NCBI GenBank assembly: GCA_946894095.1
Contig: OX335661.1
Location: 248,001 to 312,000 of the forward strand
Direction: 5' to 3'
DNA from: Incurvaria masculella
Lineage: Eukaryota; Arthropoda; Insecta; Lepidoptera; Incurvariidae
DNA length: 64,000 nucleotides
The notes beneath the pieces are model-generated. The model did no database searches and had not been told where the DNA came from. It worked only from the letters and a program-made list of their open reading frames with translations. This document shows positions 31,887 through 42,812 of the stretch, piece after piece. Position numbers and translations under genes: made by a program. Position 1 is the first letter of the stretch, and each line of letters begins with the position of its first letter.

Positions 31887-32042
31887 TAAGGCTGGAGTGC
31901 ACCATTTCTGGTTAACGTTAATGTTATTGTTAAATAGTGGCTGTCGTCTTTCTTATTACGTCTTACGACATAAGAAGAAAGAAGACAGACAATATTCAAC
32001 AATAAAGTTAACATTAACCAGAGATGGTGCCCTTGAGCCTTA
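31887..32042. mobile_element. MITE, copy 1
   Basis: Inverted ends: left taaggctggagtgcacca...tctggttaacgttaatg; right is complementary, ending attaaccagagatggtgccc ... agcctta. About 156 bp. Two related copies lie at 57,923-58,058 and 58,375-58,515. Confidence 0.8.
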
Positions 32043-32105
32043 GCCATGAAATTCCACCTTACTTTCAATCATACTTTCATTTGTCCTTTCAAATCGAAAG
32101 AGGGG

Positions 32106-35047
32106 TTAATACTTAGTATGCGCCCCTCTCGCTTCTAACACTGCATCCAATCGTTCGCGCATACCTGCCACCATGTCCCAGCATAGGTCCCTTCCTCTCA
32201 TCATCTCCCATGTTCCATACACTAGCTCCCTTAAATTTTCATTATTTCTTACATCTGAAGGGTCCCAATTGAGAACCATTTGACCCCACAGGTTCTCAAT
32301 TAGGTTAAGGTCCGGACTCTTCGCAGGCCAGTTAATAACGACAATGTCATCTCGGGTGGCCAACCATTCCAGGACAATGCGCGCTCTATGGAACGCACAA
32401 TTGTCCTGGACTAAATAAATACGACGTGCGTCAGGGTAGGCCACCCGGACGCTCGGCAGGAAGACGTCGCGGAGAATAGCTAAATATTGCTCCGCGTTCA
32501 TCCTGCCATTAATTTCGACGAGCTCGCCCGGACCCATCGAACTCATCCAGCCCCAAAATCCTATGCTTATTCTGCCGCTTGACCGATTCGGCAAAACATT
32601 CTCTTCACGATAGCGCTCGTTTTTACGCCGCCAAAGTATTTTTCGCCCGTCTTTTTCGGACCGGAACGTTTTTTCGTCCGTGAATATTACGACTTCGTTG
32701 ATCCAATCGAAGTCGTAATATTCAAGGGCGAATGCAACCCGGTCCTCCATATGCCCGAGAGTAAGTTGTGGCTTGCGCGCATATCGTCGACAACGAAGCC
32801 CACCCTCGCGAAGCCGCTGTCTGATGATGCTGTGCTTGACACCGTGCTCGTGGGCCGTTTCTGCGGTGGGCCGGAACGGTTGCGCGCGGTGGGCAGCCAG
32901 AATCAGCTCATCCTGTTCTCCCGTGGTTACGCGCTGCCTGGGTGTTGGTGGTAGAGGGTCGACATTTTCCCTCTCACCGTAGCGCTGTAACCACAGGTAT
33001 ACAGTGGCTCTCTGGGAACAAAAATAAATTTATTAATAGTATTAATAGTCTTGAATCAAATATTATGGTAAGTATACTTTCAGAGTTGATTCAGTATCTT
33101 AAAAAGAACAAAGTTTGCTAATTAAGTATGTGTTTTTATTTAGCTATATAAAAAAAAACAGTTTTTTAAGAAACGTTGGCTAACCAACTTTGCATCTATT
33201 TGTAATAGTTTTCAAGAAAATAATGCATTAAAGTGCACGCCGACCTGTGATCTCCACGCCCTGAGGCGCCCCGAGCCGCCACCACTACACGCTCCGGTGC
33301 CGTCACAGAATTAAGAAAGTCGTTACCTTATTCCCCATACTACCGGCGATAACTGTTTAAATGCTCTTAATGTTTTACTAGAGTTTTGATTTTTTTTATT
33401 CTAAAATATATTGTAGAAATCTATGTCTGTAAGTTTTCATTTCTTTAAATACCTTTTAGAATGGAAAATATTGGCTAATAAACATTGGAAAAAACTTGTC
33501 CTTTTTACGTTCATTTTCGATTTTTTTTACTGAAAAATACAGATATATATAAAAATATGAAAACATAAGGACAAAAAGTAAAGATCTTTGAAGTGATAAA
33601 AAATGATTTAAATCTGACAGTCGCCTGCTATCTGTGATAACCACGAAACTTTTCAAGGCTTAATTATACCCGTGGTGGTGAGCTAGTTTCTAACACATCT
33701 TAGCCCGGCGCGGTTCTCCCCGCCTCCGCCACCTGCGCGCCGCGCGAGCGCCGCCGCGCTCCGTGCCGTAGTGTGACAGAATAACTAGCGGGATTTCTAC
33801 GGAGGATAGCTAGATAGCATAATTCGGCACGGTTTATTATAACTTACCTCTGCCAACCAAAATATGCAGTGAATTGAAAATAAAACTACACGGAACACTT
33901 ATGGAAGGATAGTTAAAAGGTGCCTCCCTTGTTTAGAAAATATTTGTGCGTCTAGATATGCTTTGAACGCGCATAATCTAATCCACTTGTCAGTAGGCCT
34001 ATCGCAGCCTATACACCGTCCACTCTAATTTACTCGCAATATTAGATCTCACTCAAATTGTCATATAGCTACTTTCCATTAAGTTTTAGGAACGGTAACA
34101 GCTAACATATACCTACTGAGACGCGGTGTTCTGACACGCGGCGAGCGAGGGCGGGGGAGGTGCGCGCGCGCTTTGAGGTAACCCTTTTACAATTCCTCGC
34201 TTCCCTCTAAACTCCCCCGCGCCGCGCCGTCATAGCCGCTCTGTCTAGCGCTGTCGTAGGTAATAAATTGTAATAATAATGTTCTTGGAGTGCATAAGAA
34301 ACAGATGCTTAGTATTTGTAAAATCCTTAAAATAGAGGAAATATATATTTTTTAATTTTACATAAACAGAAATATAGTTCCACATGTTTTAAAATATATA
34401 GTATATTATTATGATAACTCTGAAAGAAAAATATCGGTAAATATTTTGAAAAACTATTAACATCGGAGACTGAAAATGAAATTAACAATAAAAAAATATT
34501 TTTAGTTTACCTAACATTTGACAACATTCCTAGGTAACATCTAATTATAGTGAACAATGAGAATGTGTGTAAAATGATTCCTATTTTCCGTTCATTCAGG
34601 ATAACACAAATTCGTTTCATTATTGTTGTTAAAATTTTAAATCCAACAAATATTGGTAATTGAAAAAAAAAATACATTTTACAACAACCAAATAATCTAG
34701 GGATTATATTGGCAGGTTTTAATAACTATTCACTACAAAATATGTGTAATAGTGAGTTTGCTTAGTATCTTTGGGCCTATTTAAGTTTTATTAATCTACT
34801 TTCTCTTCGTTTATTTTTCCTGAGGTCATGTATTTTTTAATAAAATCTTAGATTTAAAAAAGGTTCTACAAATGTCTGGCTGCTTTGAGTCATTCCTATT
34901 CCTAATAAACATAATCGCTATAAAACAAAAGGTATGAAATAGTTTACTTACGGCAACTCCCAATCGTGCAGCTATTTGAGTGGGGGTATATCCCGACTCA
35001 CTGAGCGCAACGATGGTCATCCGCTGAATTGGTGTAATGCGCGGCAT
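32106..35047 (-). CDS. Tc1-like transposase with a 1.94-kb intron
   Basis: Exon 1 is 35,047-34,952 and encodes MPRITPIQRMTIVALSESG plus PTQIAARLGVA, half of a helix-turn-helix; its donor is GCC|GTAAGT. Exon 2 is 33,011-32,106 (acceptor tttttgttcccag), continuing RATVYLWLQRYGERE. 96 + 906 nt give 333 residues, the usual Tc1 length. The DDE triad is complete: IFTDEKTF, VQDNCAFH and SPDLNLIENLWG, with 35 residues between the second Asp and the Glu. Exon 2 is open throughout. A truncated relative at 35,877-36,210 keeps the same acceptor, so the intron belongs to the family. I could not find convincing TIRs, so it might be a domesticated copy. Confidence 0.75.
33012..34951 (-). other. Intron of the Tc1-like gene, with GC-rich patches
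   Basis: No coding sequence. AT-rich background with three short GC-rich islands (about 33,235-33,312, 33,700-33,780 and 34,130-34,250). The second and third share inverted blocks resembling cacctgcgcgc / gcgcgcgct. Their origin is unknown. Confidence 0.4.
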
Positions 35048-35404
35048 TGTTGACTTTGGACACTGGCGGCGCCGGCGGCGACCCCGAACACAAATTTTCA
35101 CCCAGGAGCAGCGGTGCGCAGCGGCGGCGGCGGGCGGCGCGGGGCACGTCTCGAACGTCACTGGATACTGCGGCGGCGACGACGCGTTTGCTCGCTTTGC
35201 TTTCTTCGCCCTTCCCGCGACGCCCGCGCCGTGTTTAGCCGAGGAAGGCCGAAATTTCCCGAGGTTACTCTCGCTTCGACCGCTAACATTTTTATGTGCC
35301 TAAAGTGAGTGTCTGGATTTGAAACGTTATGACTGTACATAAAATCCTGAATTCATTGTAAAACATTGACGCCAATTTCTTCAAGTTTTTTTAAAACGTT
35401 TGTC
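35048..35404 (-). other. GC-rich leader region upstream of the Tc1-like gene
   Basis: From 35,048 to about 35,290 the DNA is strongly GC-rich, then returns to AT-rich. On the minus strand it precedes the Met at 35,047 and could be promoter or 5' UTR. Open frames here on several strands are composition effects. Confidence 0.35.
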
Positions 35405-35540
35405 TCCAGGACGATTCTGCACTGGCACTACTTCATTGACATGGATGGAAAATACGGACGTTTTTCATTGCCGCTTCTACCATCTTCCATTCAGTGCGAT
35501 GGTTGGTACCTCAGGCCGAATTAACCCTAACATGAAATTT
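35405..35540 (-). mobile_element. SINE tail fragment, inverted
   Basis: The reverse complement matches 15,660-15,775. Shared blocks on the plus strand here are ctggatggaaaa-like, cattgccgcttc, gaccatc, gcgatgg and ggtacc. No head or A-tail. Confidence 0.7.
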
Positions 35541-35744
35541 TCTGCATCCATCACCAAGAGACATTTGCTTATCGTTGTGACTTGTAATCTGTAGTATTGG
35601 ACACGTATATCATGCTCCATGTAGGTGGCTAGATAATCCATGTCATGTTTTTGAAGTTAAGCAACTGAGATGCAGCCGTTTATGAGTATGTTGTTGTGTA
35701 AATTAGTACGGCATTTAATGTTATGCTGTGAGTGTAAAGTACAG

Positions 35745-35852
35745 CCGAAACTTCTCAAATCTAGGCACAATCGACTTTGAACCTTTAAAAGTTGAACAGA
35801 CTAAAAGAGAGAACGGGATATGTAATTTCGGTCAGTTACGTCGCACATTGCT
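35745..35852 (+). repeat. Dispersed repeat, copy 2
   Basis: Same family as 23,032-23,152; abuts the truncated Tc1 copy at about 35,870. Confidence 0.75.
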
Positions 35853-35876
35853 TCCGTCAATATTTTCACTTTTTTG

Positions 35877-36210
35877 ATCCAATCGAAGTCGTAATATTCA
35901 AGGGCGAATGCAACCCGGTCCTCCATGTGTCTGCGTAAGTAGTGGCTTGCGCGCGTATCGACGACAATGTAGCCCACCCTCGCGAAGCCGCTGTCTGACG
36001 ATGCTTGGCTTGACTCCGTGCTCGTGGGCCGTTCCTGCGGTTGGCCGGAACGGTTGCGCGCGGTGGGCAGCCAGAATCTGCTCGTCCTGTTCTTCCGTGG
36101 TTTCCCGCTGCCTCGGTGTTGGTGGTAGAGGGTCGGCATTTTGCCTCTCACCGTAGCGCTGTAACCACAGGTATACAGTTGCTCTCTGGGAACAAAAATA
36201 AAATAATTAA
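35877..36210 (-). pseudogene. Tc1-like transposase, truncated second copy
   Basis: Start of exon 2 of the gene at 32.1-35.0 kb. It begins after the same ttcccag acceptor at about 36,188 (RATVYLWLQRYGER...) and stops being homologous at about 35,877, just before the first catalytic Asp (FALEYYDFDWIK). A frame change occurs in the Arg-rich middle. About 20 bp of the intron also matches. No catalytic residue is left. Confidence 0.85.
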
Positions 36211-36215
36211 TAGTC

Positions 36216-36653
36216 TTACTTTTGGCACTTGTGGCATTGCCCCACAAGTCCTGTCTTGTAGGGCTTCTCGAACCTGAGACCTCCCAAGTGGCACACGGTC
36301 CTGACTGCGAAGATGCGTTTACCCTCTTCGCTCTGGTCTAGGACCACAAGGACGAGGTCCAGAGGGCTCTTGTACTTGTGGCTGGTGAGCCTGTGTACCT
36401 CGTGTACCTCTTCCATGCGGATCTCTTTTGGTATCCCTCTGATCACCACGCGCAGCTTGCGTTCCTCTTCGAGGGTGTAGGTATGAAACCTAATCTTCTC
36501 CCATTGGAGAAACGCTATTAGCGTCCGAAAGTCGGTGGTCGTCGGTACCGTGACCTTGATGGTTTGTTTGCTGGGTGTTTTGGGCACCCATGAAGTTGAT
36601 GTAGGGCCGAAGAAATTTTGTTCCAGGACTGTTGGTAAGTATGACTTGATCAA
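36216..36653 (-). pseudogene. LINE ORF1 fragment with PRE_C2HC-type domain
   Basis: The minus frame encodes QTIKVTVPTTTDFRTLI, then a segment of the type found before the zinc knuckles of Jockey-like gag proteins (LRVVIRGIPKEIRMEEVHE, LVLVVLDQSEEGKRIF, VGQCHKCQ). It ends at the first knuckle Cys pair, where the Tc1 fragment begins. The N-terminal residues (IKSYLP) may be RT sequence of the neighbouring LINE, suggesting a rearranged junction. Confidence 0.7.
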
Positions 36654-38000
36654 ATCTAATTTAAATATGTCATGATTTACACAGTCAAAAACCTTGGATA
36701 TGTTCTAGTGCTTCAGATGTACTTGTATTTAAGTTCTAAGTAGTATATTTAGCTATTGTTGAAAAATATGTATTAAATTTATTTGCTACAGCCGCACGAT
36801 CAACTATGCACTCATCTCCTATTTTAAGCTCAAAGTCCGCTCCTATAGAGGGAGGACAATTGCCTGTTTCTGATTTTATAATATCCCATGTTGTTTTTAT
36901 GGTGTTACCAGAAGCTAAGAGTTTATTCCTTAAATTAATATGTTTAGCTCAGAATGATACCTTCTTAAAAATTTTGCTGTTCACAGAAACATATTCTCCT
37001 CAATAAACGTGTTTACTTTTTTTTAACAAATCGTATAGGAATAGCAAATGTTCTTGGACTTAATTTTTACTAGTGTAGCCCAGTCTGCAAATATAACTTT
37101 ATGCCCTATTTTAACGCATTTGATAGGTAGGTGTTGGTTGGTGTACCTAATAAAAGTATTGAAAAAAATCTTAAAATCATTGGGAGTTTGATTTCTTAAT
37201 TCACTATTTAAGTCTATGCATAAGGCAGCTATTGTATTTTCATCTGATATTGTAGTACACCTAAATGGGTTTGAAATTGTATTTTTAGGAATATAAGCAA
37301 AATAAACTAACTGAGCAAGATTAGCTGATTGTATTCCCGAAATCACCCTAGAATCAAGAACAGCACAGTCTGTGAATATATTTATCAATGCAGGATGCGC
37401 TAGACTCTGTCACTCGAGTATGCTCAAATATAGTCTGACTCAGCAAAAAGCCGTTCATTAAGTCGGAAAGATCATGAATACCATATTGGTCAATGGGGAA
37501 CTTTATATTGAAATCTCCACATATTATTACGGATTTGCAGTTATTAGAACATATTTTAGGCAAGCATTATTAAATTTTATCACTAAATAAGGATATATCA
37601 GCAGATGGGGATCTATATACACATAATACAAATATTGATTCTAATTCTATACAGCTTACTTCGAACTATTTGTCTTCCGATATGTTCACAATATTAGCTT
37701 TGTTCCTTGCTCTCAAACCGTTTATAACCAAAATTAGTGTACCTACCCTATAAAGTTTTTCTGTGACTACTGCTCGCAATAGAATTCAATGGTTTGAACG
37801 CCCAATTCATTAGTATCCAAGTTTCACTGACATCACAGTTATATTCTTTTACAATTCGTTCTAACAAGATATTTTTTTCACGCAAGCCTTGAACATTCTG
37901 GTGGCAAATAACTAAAGATTTTTTACTACTGATTTATTTGTTTTATTTTTATTCCCATTATTCAAATAACAGTTTTGAAAAATTGGCTTTGATATAAAAA
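36654..38000 (-). pseudogene. LINE endonuclease and RT fragments
   Basis: Several minus frames read in order. About 37,900 gives VICHQNVQGLREKN (start of the AP endonuclease), 37,563-37,354 gives SVIICGDFNIKFPID and SASCID, and 37,388-37,023 the linker. 36,990-36,800 gives a block like LRNKLLASGNTIKTTWDIIK, and about 36,690 a remnant like SKVFDCVNHDIF of the RT palm. Frame breaks and an internal deletion before the palm make it non-functional. CR1/Jockey-type by motif style. Confidence 0.7.
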
Positions 38001-38297
38001 ATGCTCTTTATTTTTATCATTTACAACAAACTTAAGACATGAGGTCATGGTAGCTATATTACAGTTAATAATTATGCTTGTTACTGTTTTTATTCCTAAC
38101 ACATTTGAAGGATTAGAGAGCATGCTAAACCTATCCTGCGTAGTGTGGTTGAATCGATAGCTTTGGAGTGGACTGTATTTGAAGTTAAATTTGATAAATG
38201 ATAGAAGAGTTTTTACTCACAACTTTATCGCAGGGGAACAAAGAACGAACAGAACGATTAACAAGTATTTTAAATGCAGGAAGCGCAGCTGAACCAA

Positions 38298-38760
38298 TTA
38301 GAGCGTTCGTTCGGCCAATGACATTGCGTTACCTGCAAGCTGACTATCGGGCCTTGGCGTGATTCTATATAAATTAAAATCAACTAAATTAAGTTGGTAC
38401 GAAACAAAATTCATGATACCCAAACTATTGTAGCAAGATCGACTCATTCGATTTAGATCAAAAATAGTGTTAAGGACAACATTGGCTAGCTCATATAAAC
38501 CTAAATTTATTGTGAAGGCAGTAGCATTTATAATGCTAGCTTTATATGTACTTTGAGGTGCATACATTACTGAGCTTACGATTTTTTTATGTTTGTATGT
38601 ACCTCTGACACATATTTCACACATTTTACATATAGTTCAGGATCGGTGTTCGTCGATGCACCTCCAGCCATCAATATGATAAGGTAATCTCCTTTCATAT
38701 CGCAGACCTTGCGCGGAAAGTCACTTATTATTTCTGTGATGGGCGCTGCAGATTTTTACG
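38298..38760 (-). pseudogene. Possible LINE ORF1 esterase-like remnant
   Basis: Minus frames include VCDMKGDYLIILMAGG and, after a frame change, NTIFDLNRMSRSCYN followed by GIMNFVSYQLN. This weakly resembles the SGNH-hydrolase-like domain found in some lepidopteran LINE ORF1 proteins. It lies upstream of, and in the same direction as, the endonuclease fragment, so it may be the same LINE. Confidence 0.35.
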
Positions 38761-39245
38761 TGGCGGTAATTCGGCCCGTTAGCAAGTTCGGCAAGTAGCA
38801 CATTAGCGGAAATTATGTCCATAAACAAGCTATATTATAGCCGATCTTTTATGCGGTTGTACTAAAGGATAGTACGAGTTTTGGGTTTTGGTTTTGTATT
38901 AAGGGTTGACACGGGGTGAAAAAAAGAGTGGGGCCTCCTAACACTTCCCCGGCCAATGATGATATCCTTCCCCGTCCAGTCGGTAACTGGAAATCCTTAA
39001 TAAGGTAGGTAATGAAAGAATGTATTTTTTTTTAACTTTGATACAATGATTTGTTTAATTTTAATCAAAAGAAAATTAACGAAAGTGTCTTTTCACAAAC
39101 TGGGACTTTAGCGTCGGTGCACTGTCCTGGTAAAATATACGTATCTGAGTCCGAGCCGAGCCTGGTGCCAGTGAGAGACAGAGGCGGTCACGGGGCACTG
39201 AGAAAGCGACGAAACGGTGTAGTAGTGGCGATGTGCTCGCCCACT
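38761..39245. other. No recognisable gene
   Basis: Unique-looking DNA between the LINE remnants and the minisatellite. Confidence 0.4.
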
Positions 39246-39378
39246 GAAGATAGCGGGGCTCGTCCACAGAAGATAGCGGCGCTCGTCCACAGAAGATAGC
39301 GGCGCTCGCCCACAGAAGATGCGGCGCTCGCCCACAGAAGATAGCGGCGCTCGCCCACCGAAGATAGCGGCGCTCAAA
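39246..39378 (+). repeat. 23-bp minisatellite, six units
   Basis: Unit gaagatagcggcgctcgccc plus aca, repeated six times with few changes (one unit is 22 bp). The unit is not a multiple of three, so it is unlikely to be coding. Confidence 0.9.
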
Positions 39379-40031
39379 GTAGCAGCGCAGTCAGCAGCCA
39401 ATAAGTAGGTCCCGCAGAACTTCGCCCCCCAACGTAGCAGCTGAAGATTTGATTAAAAGGTGTCACACGACTACCCATAGGCGTGCGAGGAAGAATAGTG
39501 ACGGTACTGAACTCGTCCCAGTTGTGTCCATCGATTTCCCAAAGCACATGCGTTCGACAATTTACGGCAATAAAAAAAAACATAACATGCAATTGGAGTA
39601 GTAACTCGTACCCAAGGCTCATGCACAATCATTATTAAACAAAAATACAAGACAAATACATCAAGAGACCAATTGAAAATCAAACATGGCTACTTTACCG
39701 GGCACACCGCTTGCTTGTTTTCAGGATTGACACGAAGACGTCACCGAGGCACCGGTTCGAGGAGAAATGGGTGAAAGATTTTAAATTGCCGGTCAAAACA
39801 ATGAAACCAAAAAGTCGATTTCCGGTGGCAAGCAAAGAAAAATGAAGTCACAAGTTATGGGAAAATTCACACTCCAGGGAAAATCGTGTTGTTAGAATAA
39901 CCATTTACCAATATCTCTGTACTGTCTAAAGAAGTTTAATAATATTAATGATTAATTAAAGATGAGCTGGATACGAATTTCGCAATAGAATGAGCTTAAA
40001 ACCTTTAACCATGAAGCAAAATCGAGAAGGC
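39379..40031. other. No recognisable gene
   Basis: Flank of Harbinger-2. Short open frames only. Confidence 0.45.
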
Positions 40032-40034
40032 TAA

Positions 40035-40077
40035 AGGTGCGTCTACGCTAGACGAACCGAGCACGAGCGGAGCACGA
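40035..40077 (+). repeat. Left TIR of Harbinger-2
   Basis: Perfectly complementary to 42,767-42,809. It contains the repeated gagcacgagcgg motif, a possible accessory-protein site. Confidence 0.93.
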
Positions 40078-40193
40078 GCGGAGCCATTCAGGTTTCGTCG
40101 TTCACGGTGTCAAGTGTGGACGTACAACGAACCTACAACGATCACTGTCCTCGAACGCAGTTTTCCGCAGTGTGCTCGCGGCTCTTGGCGAAT

Positions 40194-42042
40194 ATGGACG
40201 ATATTAATAATATTGCAGCAGCCGCTGCTGTTGCAGCGATTATTATAGCGGTGGTCAGCAAAAATAGAAAAAGGCGAAGACGATGGGGATCTACAAATAT
40301 ATATAAAATGAGATCCAATCAACAAAATTTAGATTTGTTAACTATTTTGAGAGGTCAAGAAGCAACTGGCCAATTTAAGAACTTTCTTCGAATGACATCG
40401 ACAAACTTTGAGAATCTACTACGCTCAATTGGACCGCACATTGCGAAAAAAAATACCAAATTTCAAGAGGCTATATCCATTCAACAGAGGTTGGCGGTAA
40501 CGTTGCGTTTTCTGGCAAGTGGCGATTCATTCACCAGTCTCCAATATACTTTTAAAATGTCCAAACAAGTAATAAGCAACATTATTCCGGAAGTCTGTAC
40601 AGCACTATGCATTGAATTAAAAAACTACGTAAAGGTAAGTAATGTTTTACTTTAATAGAAACAATATGGTTAAAAAAGTGAATTTATATAAACTCAGAAA
40701 AACCTTCCATGGTATCTGATATAGTGGATTGTGTATCGACGGAGGATGGCTGCTGATAAGAGGAGTCAATCTGATTTAGATTGGTAAACTGACGAGAGGT
40801 TGACGGTGATGCTGAATATTCATTGGACGAATAACCTGTTTGGTAACCAGTGCGATAAGTTGTTTGTCTTGCTTGAGAATGTGAAAATTCATAATGGCCC
40901 ATGTCAGCTTTCATAATAATGTCAAAGATTGCATGCTGCATTGCTGTCTTTGTTTGAGCACTATAAGTGTCCATTTTTGAAGCCAAAAAATCCGTAAACG
41001 CTTTTGTGTTCTTATCAACGCAATTAACTTCTGTTGGTGCTCCAAGTTTCTTTTGTACATTGTTTAATACATCTACAGCGCTTTTAAACAATTCGTTTCC
41101 CGGTTGATTGAATCTGCGGGGTTTTTTAGATGGAATAGTCGGTTCTGTGTGTGTGTGTTCCTCTTCCGGATTATTACTCTGTTCCTCTGCCGGATTATTA
41201 TTCAATTCCTCTCCCAGAGTATTACTCGATTCCTGTAAAAATAATAATAACAATTATTTATTTTTCAGCTACCTAAGACTTCTGATGATTGGCTAAAAAT
41301 CAGCAAACACTTTCAAGATACATGGAATCTGCCACACTGTGTTGGAGCTATTGATGGCAAGCACATAGTCTTGCAAGCACCAATTCATAGTGGAACTGAA
41401 TTTTACAATTATAAATCATTCTTCAGTATTGTTCTTTTTGCATTGGTTGACGGTAATTGCAATTTCCTATTCGTTGACGTGGGGTGCCAAGGTAGAATAT
41501 CAGATGGTGGCATTTTTAAAAGTTCCCAATTATGGACAATGATTCGAAATGCTTCTTTGAATTTACCACCATCGGAAACATTACCTAACCGGCAAATAAA
41601 TATACCATATTTCTTTGTTGGTGATAGTGCTTTTGCCCTACATGAAAATGTGATGGTACCCTACCGTGGAAACCATGACATGGGTTCTAAAGAGAGAATT
41701 TTTAATTATAGATTAAGCAGGGCTCGGCGAAACGTTGAAAATGCTTTTGGCATAATATCTGCAGTGTTTCGAGTATTAAGGAAACCAATGCTTCTAGAAC
41801 CTAAAAAAGCTGAGTTAATTGTATTGTCCACTGTTTATCTACACAATTACTTACGTTCTAACAGTACTGATTATATCGTTCAAACATTGAATAATACAGA
41901 AGAAACTACACCTTTTACTTCTTTTTTGCCTCTCAGGCAAATTCCAATACGATCAGCATCTCATGTCAAAAAAATTAGAGATGAAATAGCAGATTACTGT
42001 ATTAAAGAAGGCAAAGTTGAATGGCAGCAAGAATATGCTTAG
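40194..42042 (+). CDS. Harbinger-2 transposase (HARBI1-like DDE nuclease), two exons
   Basis: Exon 1 is 40,194-40,634 (donor AAG|GTAAGT); exon 2 is 41,269-42,042 (acceptor tttatttttcag). The junction falls between codons and gives 404 residues. I chose the Met at 40,194 (MDDINN); the upstream GTG frame lacks support. Residues 7-24 are an Ala/Ile/Val-rich hydrophobic run followed by a basic cluster (NRKRRRRWGS). The triad is intact: Asp in GAIDGKHI, Asp in VGDSAFALH, Glu in RARRNVENAFGIISAVF. Its intron holds the last exon of the opposite-strand MADF gene. Confidence 0.93.
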
Positions 42043-42575
42043 ATATGTGTTATAATAACTTTTACGCCACCCTTGGCCGTTAAGTAGGAATTACAATATT
42101 AAAAATATTATATATAATTCTAAAAACTTACCGTATTGAATCTTTTACGAGGGTTATCACGGTCATCCAAAAATTTGAGTTTATTATATGCGAACCACCT
42201 ACTCACATACACTTGCGATGCACCTGTAATAATAGATAGTCAATTGTATACTAATTATAACACAAAGTTCAAATAAAATAGAAATGATTATAACATAAAG
42301 TACAAATATAACAATAGAAATGACTTTTTATTACCTTTGCCCGTGCCCTTAGATTTATCCTCCTTTTTTTTCTCTCTGCGATATGAAGCCAATAAACTAA
42401 TCATTTTATTTTTGCACAATTCTACATCCTTACCCAATTCTTGGGATATACGAGACCATGCATCACTCTTCTTATTTTTTTTATAGTAATCCTCATGTTT
42501 TGGGTCCCATATCAAAGAATTATTTTGATATAATTCAATTAATTGTACGGAAGCATCTTCGGTCCACGTTTCCAT
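40684..42575 (-). CDS. Harbinger-2 MADF/BESS accessory protein, three exons
   Basis: Exon 1 is 42,575-42,335 (METWTEDASVQLIELYQ ..., donor AAAG|GTAATA). Exon 2 is 42,223-42,132 (acceptor attattacag, donor ACG|GTAAGT), and exon 3 is 41,232-40,684 (acceptor tatttttacag). Lengths 241 + 92 + 549 nt keep frame and give 293 residues. The MADF domain spans exons 1-2 (LIWDPKHEDYY, AWSRISQELG, then ASQVYVSRWFAYNKLKFL). The remainder is Glu/Asn-rich, with a BESS-like stretch (FLASKMDTYSAQTK) and a Ser/Thr-rich end. The second intron encloses the transposase exon 2. The role is inferred as DNA-binding partner of the transposase. Confidence 0.9.
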
Positions 42576-42766
42576 GATGTTCGATTCGAGCGAACGACGT
42601 CTGTCACTAAACACGTCCACGAGCGCACTGCGAGCGCGAAGCAAAACCCTTTGTGTTCGTCAAAAAACCGACAACAGGCGGAACGCAGCCGAGCACGAAC
42701 GAAATGCTCGCAGCGCGCTCGTTCGAGGCTTGTAGGTCGGTCCACACTATACGAATTGTGTTCGGC

Positions 42767-42809
42767 ACGTGCTCCGCTCGTGCTCGGTTCGTCTAGCGTA
42801 GACGCACCT
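42767..42809 (-). repeat. Right TIR of Harbinger-2
   Basis: Mirror of 40,035-40,077, followed by TAA. Confidence 0.93.
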
Positions 42810-42812
42810 TAA

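Larger units (their letters stand above)
40035..42809. mobile_element. Complete PIF/Harbinger transposon (Harbinger-2), 2,775 bp
   Basis: TIRs are perfect over about 42 bp, starting aggtgcgtctacgctagacg at 40,035 and mirrored at 42,809. TAA at 40,032-40,034 and 42,810-42,812 is the target duplication. The contents mirror Harbinger-1: a transposase on plus and a MADF/BESS-type protein on minus, interlocked by exons, but sequences are very different. Perfect TIRs and intact frames indicate recent activity. Confidence 0.96.

Noticed and set aside
39108..39401. Minus-strand frame with repeated Arg/Ala/Pro segments
   Set aside because: It translates the 23-bp minisatellite, whose unit is not a multiple of three, so the peptide repeat is not maintained.
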